Source: CAYGYG01 sp964354155 (GTDB lineage Bacteria > Hydrothermota > Tepidihabitantia > SM23-42 > CAYGYG01). Taken from it: a DNA stretch of 64,000 bases. Shown one piece after another: positions 1-8,382 of this stretch. Position 1 is the first letter of the stretch. Every line of letters starts with the position of its first letter. The position numbers were made by a program, and so were the translations under genes. The notes beneath the pieces were generated by a model that did no database searches, was not told where the DNA came from, and saw only the letters and a program-made list of their open reading frames with translations. The stretch spans positions 62,001-126,000 of the forward strand of contig CAYGYG010000005.1 of the NCBI GenBank assembly GCA_964354155.1, in the 5' to 3' direction.

Positions 1-2004
1 TTCCGCACGCCTCGCCACATCATTGACTTCATTGCTGCCGTGGTGGACCCGAAGAAGACCGAGACCGTCCTTGATCCGGCATGCGGCACCGCCGGATTCC
101 TGATTTCTGCTTACAAACACATCCTTAAAAGGAACGAGAACCTTACGCCCGACGAGCGGGCGCGGCTGATGACCAACTTCCGCGGCTACGACATTGCCCC
201 GGACATGGTCCGCCTCTCCCGCGCAAATCTATATCTGCACGGATTCCCGAACCCGATCATTCACGAGTATGACACGCTCACCAGCGAGGAGCGTTGGGAC
301 GAACGGTGCGACGTGATCATGGCCAATCCGCCGTTCATGTCACCCAAAGGCGGGATTCGCCCGCACAACCGGTTTTCGATCAAGGCCAAGCGAAGTGAAG
401 TGCTTTTCGTGGACTACATGGCCGAGCATCTCAACCCCAGTGGTCGCGCGGGTATCATCGTCCCCGAAGGCATCATCTTCCAGAGCCAGAACGCCTACAA
501 GGCGCTGCGGAAAATGCTTTTAGAAGACTACCTTTGGGCAGTGGTCAGCCTGCCCGCCGGCGTCTTCAACCCCTATTCCGGCGTCAAGACTAGCATCCTG
601 TTTCTCGACCGGAACCTGGCCAGGCGAACGGATGAAGTTCTGTTCGTAAAAATCGACAACGACGGATTTGATCCAGGGGCGCAGAGAAGGCCGATTGAGG
701 GGAGCCAAATCGCGGATGCATTTGAGATTCTCAATGGCCACCGGGAGGCGCCAAAGGCACAAGAAGGAAAGATGGCGCTGACCGTGAGCCGCAAGCGCCT
801 CCTCGAATCTCCCGATATCAACCTCTCCGGTGACCGCTACCGCGAAACCGGCGCCGTCCAAAGCCAGTGGCCAATGGTGAGGTTGGGGGAGATAGCAGAA
901 GTTTTTAACGGAATAACTTTTGCAAAGAATGACTATGCTAATATCGGTAAATTAAAAGTGATCAAGGTAAAGGACTATGACGAGTCAGACATTTATTTTG
1001 ATAAAAACGAAAATGGTTGGGTAGATAAGGAAGTAAATACTGGTAAAATTTTAAAGCTCGGAGACACCCTCATTATTAATGCCGCGCATAGTTCATCCCA
1101 CGTTGGTAGTAAGATTGGTTACTGCAGCCATTTGCCCCCGCATAGGTGTCTGCCGAGCGGCGAGATTATGATTATTCGACCGTCCGGGAAAATAGGTCCG
1201 CTATTACTAAATACATTTATCCGTTCCGATTTATTTAGAAAAGAAATTAAAGGAATGGTTAGGGGCATTCACTTATATCCCAAAGACGTAAAGACAATCG
1301 AAATCCCCCTCCAATCCTTAGACATTCAGCGGCAGATGGTGGCGGAGTTGGAGGCGTATCGGAAGGTCATCGAAGGCGCCCGCCAGGTCCTCGCCAACTA
1401 CAAACCCACCATCAAGATTGATCCTAAGTGGCCGAGAAAAAAAATCGCGCGGTTGTGTGAACTGGTCAGGGGTAGTTCGCCCCGTCCAAAATCTGATCCG
1501 CGTTACTATGGTGGCAAAGTGCCCCGGCTGATGGTCGCCGATCTGACACGGGACGGGATGTACGTCACGCCGCAAATCGACTTCTTAACCGAGGAAGGAG
1601 CGAATTTCTCGCGTCCAATGAAACGAAATGAGGTTGTCATGGCTGTGAGCGGGAATCCCGGCTTGCCCGCAATTCTGCAAGTGAACGCCTATATCCATGA
1701 CGGTTTCGTTGGTTTCCGAGGGCTCCTGAATGAGATTCTGCCGGAGTTTTTCTACCACGTACTCTTCTACTACAAAGAGCACAGCGGTTCTCAGTCGATT
1801 GGTGCTGTGTTCAAGAATCTCACAACGGATCAGATCAAGGATTTTGATATTCCCGTTCCGCCCCTCGCCGTGCAGCGTGAAATCGTGGCGGAGTTGGAGT
1901 CTGAACGGGCGCTGGTGCAGGCGAATCGGGAGATGATCGCGCGCTTCGAGCAGAAGCTGCAGGCCAAGCTGGCGGAGATTTGGGGCGAGGAAAAGAATGA
2001 CTAA
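1..2004 (+). CDS. Fused type I restriction-modification methylase/specificity protein (HsdM-HsdS), 5' end outside window
   Basis: The reading frame is open from base 1, and its first residues (FRTPRHIIDF) match the conserved lead-in of N6-adenine methylases, so the true start lies upstream. Counting codons from base 1, DPACGTAGF (about 25-33) is the S-adenosylmethionine loop and NPPF (109-112) is the catalytic motif of DNA adenine methylases. From about codon 290 the protein changes to two successive target-recognition domains, beginning WPMVRLGEI and WPRKKIARL (about 477), each followed by a helical spacer as in HsdS. It should recognise a split DNA site and methylate adenine in it. HsdM and HsdS are normally separate polypeptides; here they are one chain. 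No HsdR helicase/nuclease is seen, but it could lie upstream. Bases 890-1320 are visibly more AT-rich than the rest, as expected for a swapped recognition domain. Confidence 0.9.
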   Translation, partial: FRTPRHIIDFIAAVVDPKKTETVLDPACGTAGFLISAYKHILKRNENLTPDERARLMTNFRGYDIAPDMVRLSRANLYLHGFPNPIIHEYDTLTSEERWDERCDVIMANPPFMSPKGGIRPHNRFSIKAKRSEVLFVDYMAEHLNPSGRAGIIVPEGIIFQSQNAYKALRKMLLEDYLWAVVSLPAGVFNPYSGVKTSILFLDRNLARRTDEVLFVKIDNDGFDPGAQRRPIEGSQIADAFEILNGHREAPKAQEGKMALTVSRKRLLESPDINLSGDRYRETGAVQSQWPMVRLGEIAEVFNGITFAKNDYANIGKLKVIKVKDYDESDIYFDKNENGWVDKEVNTGKILKLGDTLIINAAHSSSHVGSKIGYCSHLPPHRCLPSGEIMIIRPSGKIGPLLLNTFIRSDLFRKEIKGMVRGIHLYPKDVKTIEIPLQSLDIQRQMVAELEAYRKVIEGARQVLANYKPTIKIDPKWPRKKIARLCELVRGSSPRPKSDPRYYGGKVPRLMVADLTRDGMYVTPQIDFLTEEGANFSRPMKRNEVVMAVSGNPGLPAILQVNAYIHDGFVGFRGLLNEILPEFFYHVLFYYKEHSGSQSIGAVFKNLTTDQIKDFDIPVPPLAVQREIVAELESERALVQANREMIARFEQKLQAKLAEIWGEEKND

Positions 2005-2043
2005 TTTTGAATCGGTCGTTATTAGTTCGGGAGCGAAGTGAGC

Positions 2044-3117
2044 ATGGCGAAGAGCAGCGCCTCCTTACTTCCGGCGGGATACAGTAAATTTCTGGAGGAC
2101 GTTAAACAGCGCATCCGTGCAGCACAGGTGCGGGCAACGCTTTCAGCAAACAGGGAATTGATCACCTTGTATTGGGATATCGGCAAGGGCATCATCGAGC
2201 GCCAGCGCGCCGAGGGCTGGGGCAAGGCCGTGGTGGAGCGGCTGGCAAAAGACCTCCAGAAGGAATTTCCCGGCATAACGGGATTCTCCCCTCTGAACGT
2301 GTGGCGGATGCGCGCCTTCTACCTGGCTTGGACTGCAGACCTCAAGAATCTGTCACAGCCTGTGACAGATTCGGAGATCGAGGAACTGTCACGCCTTGTG
2401 ACAGAAATTCCGTGGGGCCATAATATTGTGCTCATTCACAAGGTCCGTGACCATGTGACTCGCGTCTGGTACGCCCGTAAGACCCTCGAATACGGTTGGA
2501 GCCGGGCTGTCCTTGTGGCACAGATCGAGTCCCGCCTGCACAAACGCGAGGGTGCGGCGATCACCAACTTTGCCGTTGCGCTGCCTTCTCCACAGTCAGA
2601 CCTCGCTCAACAAGCCCTCAAGGACCCATATGTCTTCGACTTCCTCACCCTCGCTGCCGAGGCGCGCGAGCGCGAGCTGGAACAGGGATTGCTCGATCAC
2701 CTCCAGAGATTCATGCTCGAAATGGGTGTGGGGTTCGCCTTTGCGGGGCGGCAGGTTCATCTTGAAGTAGGCGGCCAGGATTATTATCTTGATCTGCTCT
2801 TTTACCATCTGAAATTACGCTGTTTTGTGGTTATCGATCTTAAGACAGGCGAGTTCAAACCGGAATACTCCGGTAAAATGAACTTCTACCTTTCCGCTGT
2901 AGACGATCAAATGCGCCATTTGGACGATCATCCCACCATTGGACTTTTGTTGTGCAAGGAAAAGGACAAGCTGACCGTCGAGTACGCCCTGCGCGATCTG
3001 AAGAAACCCATCGGCGTGGCCGCGTGGCGCACCCGACTGGTGGAGTCCCTGCCCAAGCGCTTGAAGGGCCAACTGCCGACCATCGAGCAGATCGAGAAGG
3101 AACTGGAGAACGCATGA
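2044..3117 (+). CDS. DUF1016 (YhcG-type) PD-(D/E)XK nuclease family protein
   Basis: This 357-residue protein has the DUF1016 layout: an N-terminal helical domain (ELITLYWDIGKGI, then GFSPLNVWRMRAFYLAW), the IPWGHN signature, and a C-terminal nuclease-like fold with YYLDLLFYH and VVIDLKTGEF supplying the Asp and Asp-x-Lys positions. Family members are often found beside type I restriction systems, as here, 39 bases after the HsdM-HsdS gene, so a restriction or defence role is likely. The biochemical activity is inferred. An in-frame GTG six bases upstream (2038) is an alternative start; GGGAG at 2029-2033 is closer to it. The stop overlaps the ATG of the broken radC copy. Two 19-base palindromes lie inside the coding sequence (see separate entry). 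Confidence 0.8.
   Translation: MAKSSASLLPAGYSKFLEDVKQRIRAAQVRATLSANRELITLYWDIGKGIIERQRAEGWGKAVVERLAKDLQKEFPGITGFSPLNVWRMRAFYLAWTADLKNLSQPVTDSEIEELSRLVTEIPWGHNIVLIHKVRDHVTRVWYARKTLEYGWSRAVLVAQIESRLHKREGAAITNFAVALPSPQSDLAQQALKDPYVFDFLTLAAEARERELEQGLLDHLQRFMLEMGVGFAFAGRQVHLEVGGQDYYLDLLFYHLKLRCFVVIDLKTGEFKPEYSGKMNFYLSAVDDQMRHLDDHPTIGLLLCKEKDKLTVEYALRDLKKPIGVAAWRTRLVESLPKRLKGQLPTIEQIEKELENA
2350..2404 (+). repeat. Two 19-bp palindromes 36 bp apart inside the DUF1016 gene
   Basis: Bases 2350-2368 and 2386-2404 are each CTGTCAC-N5-GTGACAG, exactly 12 codons apart. They encode the repeated motif LSQPVTD / LSRLVTE just before the IPWGHN signature. The symmetry is visible in the DNA. Whether it serves as a protein-binding site or only reflects a duplicated peptide motif is unknown. 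Confidence 0.7.
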
Positions 3118-3239
3118 GAACGATCAAGGATATGCCGGAACACAGCCGCCCGCGCGAAAAGCTGCGGGAACGGGGTGCATCTGCCCTGACCGACCAGGAA
3201 CTGGTCGCGGCGATTCTCGGCATGGGCACGGCCGGCGTT
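3114..3239 (+). pseudogene. radC: radC 5' fragment (truncated duplicate)
   Basis: The first 126 bases of a radC gene are present (IKDMPEHSRPREKLR then LTDQELVAAILGMGTAG). They are nearly identical to the start of the intact radC at 4017-4142. The homology stops abruptly at 3239 and the JAB catalytic domain is absent. The ATG overlaps the stop of the DUF1016 gene. The frame runs on, without a stop, through the hsdS remnant into the nucleotidyltransferase gene, so a chimeric product is possible but probably not functional as RadC. The two copies form a direct repeat 903 bp apart. Confidence 0.85.
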
Positions 3240-3240
3240 A

Positions 3241-3327
3241 GTGGAGGCGAACCGGAAGCTGGTGAAGATTTTCAAGGGAAAGACATAGGCCAAGCTGGCG
3301 GAGGTGTGGGGAGAAGAAAAAGGGGCT
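3241..3327 (+). pseudogene. Decayed 3' tail of an hsdS-type gene
   Basis: Read in the frame starting at 3241, the sequence gives VEANRKLVKIFKGKT, then a TAG, then AKLAEVWGEEK. This aligns without gaps to the last residues of the intact specificity gene (VQANREMIARFEQKLQ then AKLAEIWGEEK), the TAG (3286-3288) sitting where a glutamine codon is expected. It is therefore the relic of a second hsdS gene, fused directly to the truncated radC. This shows that the locus once held another restriction-modification unit and was reshuffled. Confidence 0.75.
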
Positions 3328-3344
3328 TGCCAACTGCACCCATA

Positions 3345-3977
3345 ATGGATACAATCGTACCTAAAATGAGTACGAATGATTTGAAACATACGATAGCCAC
3401 GGTTTTGTTCGGAAAGGCGCAACGGGCGTTGCTGGCCATGTTTTTCCTGCAACCCGAGCAATCGTTTTATCTGCGTCAGATTGTGCGGCTAGCGGGAATC
3501 GGCCAGGGAGCGACGCAAAGGGAGCTGGCCCGCTGGGTGGATGCCGGCTTGCTTCTAAGAGAGCGGCGTGGGAACCAGGTTCACTATCGGGTCAATACTG
3601 CTTCGCCTGTGTTTTCCGAGTTGAAGGCATTGACGGTGAAAACCGCGGGCGTGGCTGACGTGCTCCGGGATGCACTGGCCGGCTTGGCCCACCGGATCGC
3701 AGTAGCTTTTATTCACGGATCGGTGGCGCGGGGGGAGGAGAAGGCCGACAGTGACGTGGATGTACTCGTAGTGGGCGATGTCCCCTTCAGTGAAGTGGTC
3801 GCGGCTTTGGGTGGGGCGCAGGAACGGCTGGGCCGGGAATTGAACCCGTCCGTGTTTCCACCACAGGAGTTTCGACGGAAGCTGCAGGCAGGGCACCATT
3901 TCCTGACCTCGGTGATGACTACGCCGAAACTGTTCCTGATCGGAAGCGAGCGTGAGCTTAAGAGATTGGGCGAATAA
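3345..3977 (+). CDS. Winged-helix plus MNT-type nucleotidyltransferase protein
   Basis: The product is about 210 residues. The first half is a DNA-binding winged helix (FYLRQIVRLAGIGQGATQRE, then GLLLRERRGNQVHYRVN). The second half has the minimal nucleotidyltransferase signature, GSVARGEEKADSDVDVLV, in which GS and DxD bind nucleotide and metal. Proteins of this build occur in defence islands and as antitoxin-like regulators, but no HEPN partner gene is adjacent, so a toxin-antitoxin role is not supported here. ATG 3345 is used; ATG 3366 is also possible. The frame is continuous with the upstream radC fragment. The gene sits between the two radC copies, so it may have arrived with the rearrangement. 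Confidence 0.75.
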   Translation: MDTIVPKMSTNDLKHTIATVLFGKAQRALLAMFFLQPEQSFYLRQIVRLAGIGQGATQRELARWVDAGLLLRERRGNQVHYRVNTASPVFSELKALTVKTAGVADVLRDALAGLAHRIAVAFIHGSVARGEEKADSDVDVLVVGDVPFSEVVAALGGAQERLGRELNPSVFPPQEFRRKLQAGHHFLTSVMTTPKLFLIGSERELKRLGE

Positions 3978-4016
3978 TGGTTGGTTAGTGGAACACCGAC
4001 ATAATCAAGACATGCG

Positions 4017-4679
4017 ATGAAGACTATCAAGGACATGCCGGAACACAGCCGCCCGCGCGAAAAGCTGCGGGAGAAGGGTGCATCTGCCCTGACCGACCAG
4101 GAACTGGTCGCTGCGATTCTCGGTATGGGCACGGCCGGCGTTGATGTGCGCACGATTGCCCAGCAAGTGACTGCGCTCATCCGCGAACACAAGGACGGAT
4201 TGACTCTTGATCACTTGCAGGCCGTCCCCGGTATGGGCCTTGCCAAGGCTGTTCAAGTCCTTTCGGCCTTTGAACTTGCGCGACGGTACTTGCTCAAGGA
4301 CGGTGTCAAGATTACTATTGCCCAGGATATCTTGCCACTGGTTGCCGACATTGCCGGGAAACAACAGGAGTATTTCATCTGTATCTCGCTCAACGGCGCA
4401 AACGAAGTTATCGAAAAGCGAGTGGTCACTATCGGCCTTCTCGACAAGAGTCCGGTTCATCCACGCGAGGTGTTCGCTGACGTAATCACCGACCGCGCCG
4501 CTGCCGTGATCTTCGTCCACAACCATCCATCCGGCGACCTGCAGCCCAGCGAGGCCGATCGCCGTACCCACGAGCAGTTGACCGAAGCCGCAAAGATTCT
4601 CGGACTTCGTGTTTTGGATCACGTGATAGTGACGCGGCGGGGCCATTTCAGTTTTCAAGAGTCAGGTTTGATGAAATGA
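4017..4679 (+). CDS. radC: RadC family JAB-domain protein
   Basis: A complete RadC of 220 residues. It has an N-terminal helix-hairpin-helix-like part (LDHLQAVPGMGLAKAVQ) and a C-terminal JAB/MPN metal-binding domain with HNHPSGDLQPSEAD, the His-x-His...Asp zinc motif. The old link of RadC to DNA repair in E. coli was withdrawn, and the family's true job is uncertain; it is common near mobile and defence genes. The start (ATG 4017) is supported by the matching start in the truncated copy upstream. Its first 126 bases repeat 3114-3239. Confidence 0.9.
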   Translation: MKTIKDMPEHSRPREKLREKGASALTDQELVAAILGMGTAGVDVRTIAQQVTALIREHKDGLTLDHLQAVPGMGLAKAVQVLSAFELARRYLLKDGVKITIAQDILPLVADIAGKQQEYFICISLNGANEVIEKRVVTIGLLDKSPVHPREVFADVITDRAAAVIFVHNHPSGDLQPSEADRRTHEQLTEAAKILGLRVLDHVIVTRRGHFSFQESGLMK

Positions 4680-4746
4680 TGACAGCGCGCCGGTCGAATA
4701 CGGCCATTTGCGGATTGTACATACCTCGTGCTATGACGGATGAGTT

Positions 4747-5460
4747 GTGAAAGTGCGCTTCATCGACCACTTTGAGGTGATACTCTTGGACATGGGACAT
4801 ACGTTCATGTTTGACTGTGACCGATTCTCCGAGCAAGAGGATTTCTGGGCGACCTACGTGCGGCTTGGTGGTGGAAAACTCAAGCCGGACGAGGTCAGAA
4901 GGGTTCTGTTGAACCTTTATTCGTGCGTCGGCCAATGCTATTCTGACCCCGTTTTCTACGAACAGTTCCCAAGCATGAAAGAAATGATGGTGCGTTGTGC
5001 TGCGGTCAACGAGTTTGCGGGCAGCGAAGGCAAGCTGATTGAGGAGGTCTTTGCTGCTCATGAAATTGGCACGGTCACACCGGAGTATGCGGACGTGTTA
5101 GGCATGTTGCGAAGCACGCACCGCCTGGGCCTGGTTTCAAACACCTGGTCCGACAGCAAATGGTATCTGGATGAGTTTGAGCGGGCCGGGATACGTGGTT
5201 TCTTCGAAACGATCATCTTTTCATCGGACCATGGCTGCCTCAAACCGTCGCCGCGGCTCTTCGAGATGGCGATAGCGGCATTCAACGTCGACCGCGCAAA
5301 AATTGTCTTTGTCGGCGATAGCTACAAACGGGACATTGGCGGGGCCAAGGGGGTGGGTATCTCGGCGGTCTGGATTCAAAACGAGCGTTCCTCGATCCCC
5401 AAGACAGGACCTGAGCCTGACCTTGTCATACGGGACTTGAAGGACCTGCCTAACGTCTGA
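4747..5460 (+). CDS. HAD superfamily hydrolase
   Basis: The 237-residue product carries the four HAD motifs: LLDMGHTF (nucleophile Asp), LVSNTWSD (motif II Ser), the motif III lysine in CLKPSPRLFE, and VFVGDSYKRDIGGAKGVG (motif IV). The second acidic residue of motif I (usually DxD) is Gly, as in some YihX-like or dehalogenase-like members, so the substrate cannot be named. A helical cap lies between motifs I and II (about residues 20-110). The start is GTG 4747; no strong ribosome-binding site is visible. It runs in the same direction as the next methyltransferase but with a gap of 62 bases. Confidence 0.8.
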   Translation: MKVRFIDHFEVILLDMGHTFMFDCDRFSEQEDFWATYVRLGGGKLKPDEVRRVLLNLYSCVGQCYSDPVFYEQFPSMKEMMVRCAAVNEFAGSEGKLIEEVFAAHEIGTVTPEYADVLGMLRSTHRLGLVSNTWSDSKWYLDEFERAGIRGFFETIIFSSDHGCLKPSPRLFEMAIAAFNVDRAKIVFVGDSYKRDIGGAKGVGISAVWIQNERSSIPKTGPEPDLVIRDLKDLPNV

Positions 5461-5493
5461 AGCAGTCTGCCGGTTGAAAGTCAACAGGTTAGG

Positions 5494-5510
5494 GGCTGCC
5501 CCCGGCAGCC
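5494..5510 (+). other. Hairpin just upstream of a ribosome-binding site
   Basis: GGCTGCC (5494-5500) and GGCAGCC (5504-5510) form a 7-bp stem with a CCC loop, one base before the GGAGG (5512-5516) that serves the methyltransferase start at 5523. It could modulate translation. There is no T tract, so it is not a terminator. Confidence 0.4.
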
Positions 5511-5522
5511 TGGAGGCCACGA

Positions 5523-6203
5523 ATGAGAAAGATGCTCAGAAGAATAATACGGCTTTGTCACCCGGACGGGATCCCGGGTCTGGGTGCGCTCGTCTACAAC
5601 GCCATGAGCCGGAAGGATGTCTTTCAGCACCACTATCAGCTGGTTGCCGACGATGTTGCCCGCTACTGCACCAGAGGGAGGATGCTCGATGTGGGCACCG
5701 GACCGGGATGGTTGCTGCTGGTTTTGAAACGGCGCCTGCCCAAGATCCAACCTGAAGGATTGGATATCTCCGCGGCGATGGTTAACCAGGCGGAGCACAA
5801 CATGCAGCAAGCTGGGTATGGCGGCAAGATCAACTTGAGAATCGGTTCGGTCTACTCTTTACCATATCAGGATAACACTTTCGACTGCGTCGTCTCAACC
5901 GGGTCGATGCATCACTGGAAAAAGATGGATGAGGCATTTCGAGAGGTATACCGGGTGCTCAAGCGGGACGGCTACGCGTTGATCTATGATTTGGTGCAAA
6001 ACATTCCGCGTGATGTTCTGAATAGCTTCAAGAAGGATTTCGGGGGCTACCGGTCGTACCTGGTGTGGCTCCATTCTTTTGAAGAGCCGTTCTACGATGT
6101 CGATGAGATGGCGGGTATTCCCGCCTCAACGCCTTTCAAGAAGGGAACAGTTCACTTCACCGGCGCCCTCGGCTGCCTGGTTCTGAGAAAAGAGAAAGTT
6201 TAG
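5523..6203 (+). CDS. Class I SAM-dependent methyltransferase
   Basis: This is a 226-residue Methyltransf_11-type protein. Motif I is MLDVGTGPGWLLLVL (about residues 54-68), followed by the acidic residue loop GLDISAAMVNQAEHN and the motif with CVVSTGSMHHW. Substrate unknown: the fold serves small molecules and lipids as often as nucleic acids, and the short length with no extra domain suggests a small-molecule or lipid substrate. ATG 5523 is preceded by GGAGG with 6-base spacing. Its stop overlaps the 3' end of the convergent isoaspartyl peptidase gene by four bases. Confidence 0.8.
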   Translation: MRKMLRRIIRLCHPDGIPGLGALVYNAMSRKDVFQHHYQLVADDVARYCTRGRMLDVGTGPGWLLLVLKRRLPKIQPEGLDISAAMVNQAEHNMQQAGYGGKINLRIGSVYSLPYQDNTFDCVVSTGSMHHWKKMDEAFREVYRVLKRDGYALIYDLVQNIPRDVLNSFKKDFGGYRSYLVWLHSFEEPFYDVDEMAGIPASTPFKKGTVHFTGALGCLVLRKEKV

Positions 6204-7108
6204 AAGTTAGGGGCTGTCCCCGAGAAGGTGAAAAGACGGTGGTTCTTGATCGCGGCCCAGGACATGCCTTTGGAGTTGGTCCCGACCCCGATTCTCCCAT
6301 GCCGGTCGATGCCAATCAATCCGCACTCAGCCCGGTTTCTCTTCGCATAGGACAGGGTCTTATCCACGGCCTGCTGACACGGCAGCTGGCGCATCATGTC
6401 GAGGCAGACTTTGGCCATGCACAGGCGGATGATCTCTTCGCCGTGCCCGGTGGCGGCGACGGCGCCGTGCTTCCCGGCATAGATGCCGGCGCCGAAGACC
6501 GGCGTGTCGCCGATTCGGCCCGGCAGTTTGGCGTTGATACCGCCGGTTGAGTTCGTAACCGCGATGCGGCCCTCCCGGTCAATTGCGACGACGCCGACCG
6601 TGTCTAAATCATAGAGCGGCAGCAGCTTGCCGAGCTTGGGAAAATACCGATTGGACCTGCCGTTTCTGACTTTCGCCAGGGCACGCTTCAAGAGCCTTTT
6701 CTTTTCCCGGGTCAGGCAATTGAACTTCGGGATGCCCATGCGGCGGGCAAAGCGGTACGCTCCTTCACCGCCCAGGATGATGTGGTCGGTCTGCTCCATG
6801 ACCAGCCGGGCGACCCGAATCGGGTTTTGCACGTTCTTAATGGCCGCCACCGCGCCGCATTGCATGTCTGAAGTCATTATCGAAGCGTCCATTTCAACTT
6901 CGCCATCGATGTTGGGTGATGAACCGATGCCGGCATTGAAGATTGGCGTGTCTTCGAGGACCACGGTTGCCTCGACGACCGCATCCAGGGCACTGCCGCC
7001 CTGCTTGAGGATTTTGTAGCCGACCTCAACCGCTTTGACCAACCCCTTTTTCCTCCGGGCCGAAAACATCAGTCCGCCGGCCCCGCCGTTGGCAACGATC
7101 GCAATCAC
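6200..7108 (-). CDS. Isoaspartyl peptidase / plant-type L-asparaginase (Ntn hydrolase)
   Basis: A 302-residue member of peptidase family T2. The precursor is cut autocatalytically before the threonine in LYDLDTVGVVAID, which becomes the nucleophile of the beta chain. Downstream GGINAKLPGRIGDTPVFGAG and AVAATGHGEEIIR are the substrate-binding loops, and the N-terminal FNAGIGSS is typical. It removes isoaspartyl residues from peptides and hydrolyses L-asparagine. The start is GTG 7108, overlapping the pyrC stop by four bases, so it is the last gene of the pyrRBC transcript and would feed aspartate, the substrate of PyrB. That metabolic link is inference. Confidence 0.88.
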   Translation of the reverse strand: MIAIVANGGAGGLMFSARRKKGLVKAVEVGYKILKQGGSALDAVVEATVVLEDTPIFNAGIGSSPNIDGEVEMDASIMTSDMQCGAVAAIKNVQNPIRVARLVMEQTDHIILGGEGAYRFARRMGIPKFNCLTREKKRLLKRALAKVRNGRSNRYFPKLGKLLPLYDLDTVGVVAIDREGRIAVTNSTGGINAKLPGRIGDTPVFGAGIYAGKHGAVAATGHGEEIIRLCMAKVCLDMMRQLPCQQAVDKTLSYAKRNRAECGLIGIDRHGRIGVGTNSKGMSWAAIKNHRLFTFSGTAPNF

Positions 7109-8382
7109 TTAAACTTGATCTGGCCGCCGACGATGACGGCGACGGCCTTGCCCCGGAATCTCCGGCCGGCAAACGGCGTGTTACGGGATAACGACTGACC
7201 GTGCCGGGGATCGTAGGTCCATTCAAGGTCGGGGTCGATAATGGTGATGTCGGCGTCCATCCCCGGTCCGATCCGGCCCTTACCCTTGAGTCCCAGGATT
7301 CGTGCCGGTCCGATCGTCATCTTAGCCAGTGCCTGCTTAAGGGTCAGTTTGTTTCGGCCCACCAGTTCGGTCAAGACGAGGGCGAGCGCCGTCTCCAGAC
7401 CGATGATGCCGGACGGCGCGGCATCGAACTCAACTTCCTTTTCGCTGGCGGCGTGCGGTGCGTGATCGGAGGCGATCGCATCGATCGTGCCGTCTTTGAG
7501 ACCGGCAATGATCGCTTTCCGGTCATCCTCGGAGCGGAGCGGCGGGTTGACTTTGCAGTTGGTATCATAGGTTACACCCGCCTGGTCGGTCAGGGTGAAG
7601 TAATGCGGGCAGGTATCGGCGGTGACTCTCACTTTGTCTTTTTTTGCCCGGCGTATGATTTCCACGGCGCCGCGGGTTGAGACATGGGTGATGTGGATCG
7701 GCGCATCAAGGTAGCCGGCCAGCAGGACATCGCGGGCCGCGACGATCTCTTCGGCCACCGCCGGCCAGCCGCGCAGGCCCAGCGTTGTGGAGAAAGGCCC
7801 TTCGTTGAGCACGGCGTTCACCGTCAGTTCCTTGTCCTGACAATGCTCGATGATTATAGTCTTGAAACGCTTGGCGTATTCGAGGGCGCGCCGCAGCACC
7901 TCGGTATTGGCGACCGAGTCACCGTCGTCCGAAAAGGCTACCGCACCGGCGCGGAGCATCTTCCCGAACTCGGCGATCTCGTTACCTTTACGGCCTTTCG
8001 TAATCGTGCCGACGGGATAGATGTTGCCGAGGCCGGCGTGCCGCGCCTTCTCGATGATGTAGCGGATCAAGCCGTCATTGTCGATGGGCGGGTCGGTGTT
8101 GGCCATGCAGACAATCGAGGCGAAGCCGCCGGCAAGGGCCGCCCGGGCCCCGGACTCAATCGTCTCTTCGTCGGGCCGGCCGGGATCACGCAGATGGACG
8201 TGCATATCAACCAGGCCGGGTACGACAAGACGTCGGCGGGCATCGATCTTAGCCGCGTCCCGGGCCGCAATCTTGCGGCCGATCGCCTTGATCTTCCCGC
8301 CTTCGATGAGCAGATCACCGACGCGGTTCATGCCCGAGGCCGGATCAATGATGTGGCCGTTATTGATCAGCAGTCGTTTCAT
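7105..8382 (-). CDS. pyrC: Dihydroorotase
   Basis: The 425-residue product is a class I dihydroorotase, which closes N-carbamoylaspartate to dihydroorotate in pyrimidine synthesis. DMHVHLRDPGR holds the first two metal-binding histidines, TGHG-independent metal ligands follow in IIIEHCQD and IHITHVSTRG, and ASDHAPH carries the catalytic Asp. ATG 8382 has AGGAGG six bases upstream. It overlaps pyrB by four bases and the isoaspartyl peptidase gene by four, giving translational coupling pyrR-pyrB-pyrC. Confidence 0.95.
   Translation of the reverse strand: MKRLLINNGHIIDPASGMNRVGDLLIEGGKIKAIGRKIAARDAAKIDARRRLVVPGLVDMHVHLRDPGRPDEETIESGARAALAGGFASIVCMANTDPPIDNDGLIRYIIEKARHAGLGNIYPVGTITKGRKGNEIAEFGKMLRAGAVAFSDDGDSVANTEVLRRALEYAKRFKTIIIEHCQDKELTVNAVLNEGPFSTTLGLRGWPAVAEEIVAARDVLLAGYLDAPIHITHVSTRGAVEIIRRAKKDKVRVTADTCPHYFTLTDQAGVTYDTNCKVNPPLRSEDDRKAIIAGLKDGTIDAIASDHAPHAASEKEVEFDAAPSGIIGLETALALVLTELVGRNKLTLKQALAKMTIGPARILGLKGKGRIGPGMDADITIIDPDLEWTYDPRHGQSLSRNTPFAGRRFRGKAVAVIVGGQIKFK

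Noticed and set aside
3345..4679. MNT-HEPN toxin-antitoxin pair
   Set aside because: The neighbour of the nucleotidyltransferase is radC, not a HEPN protein, and no HEPN motif (RxxxxH) gene is adjacent.
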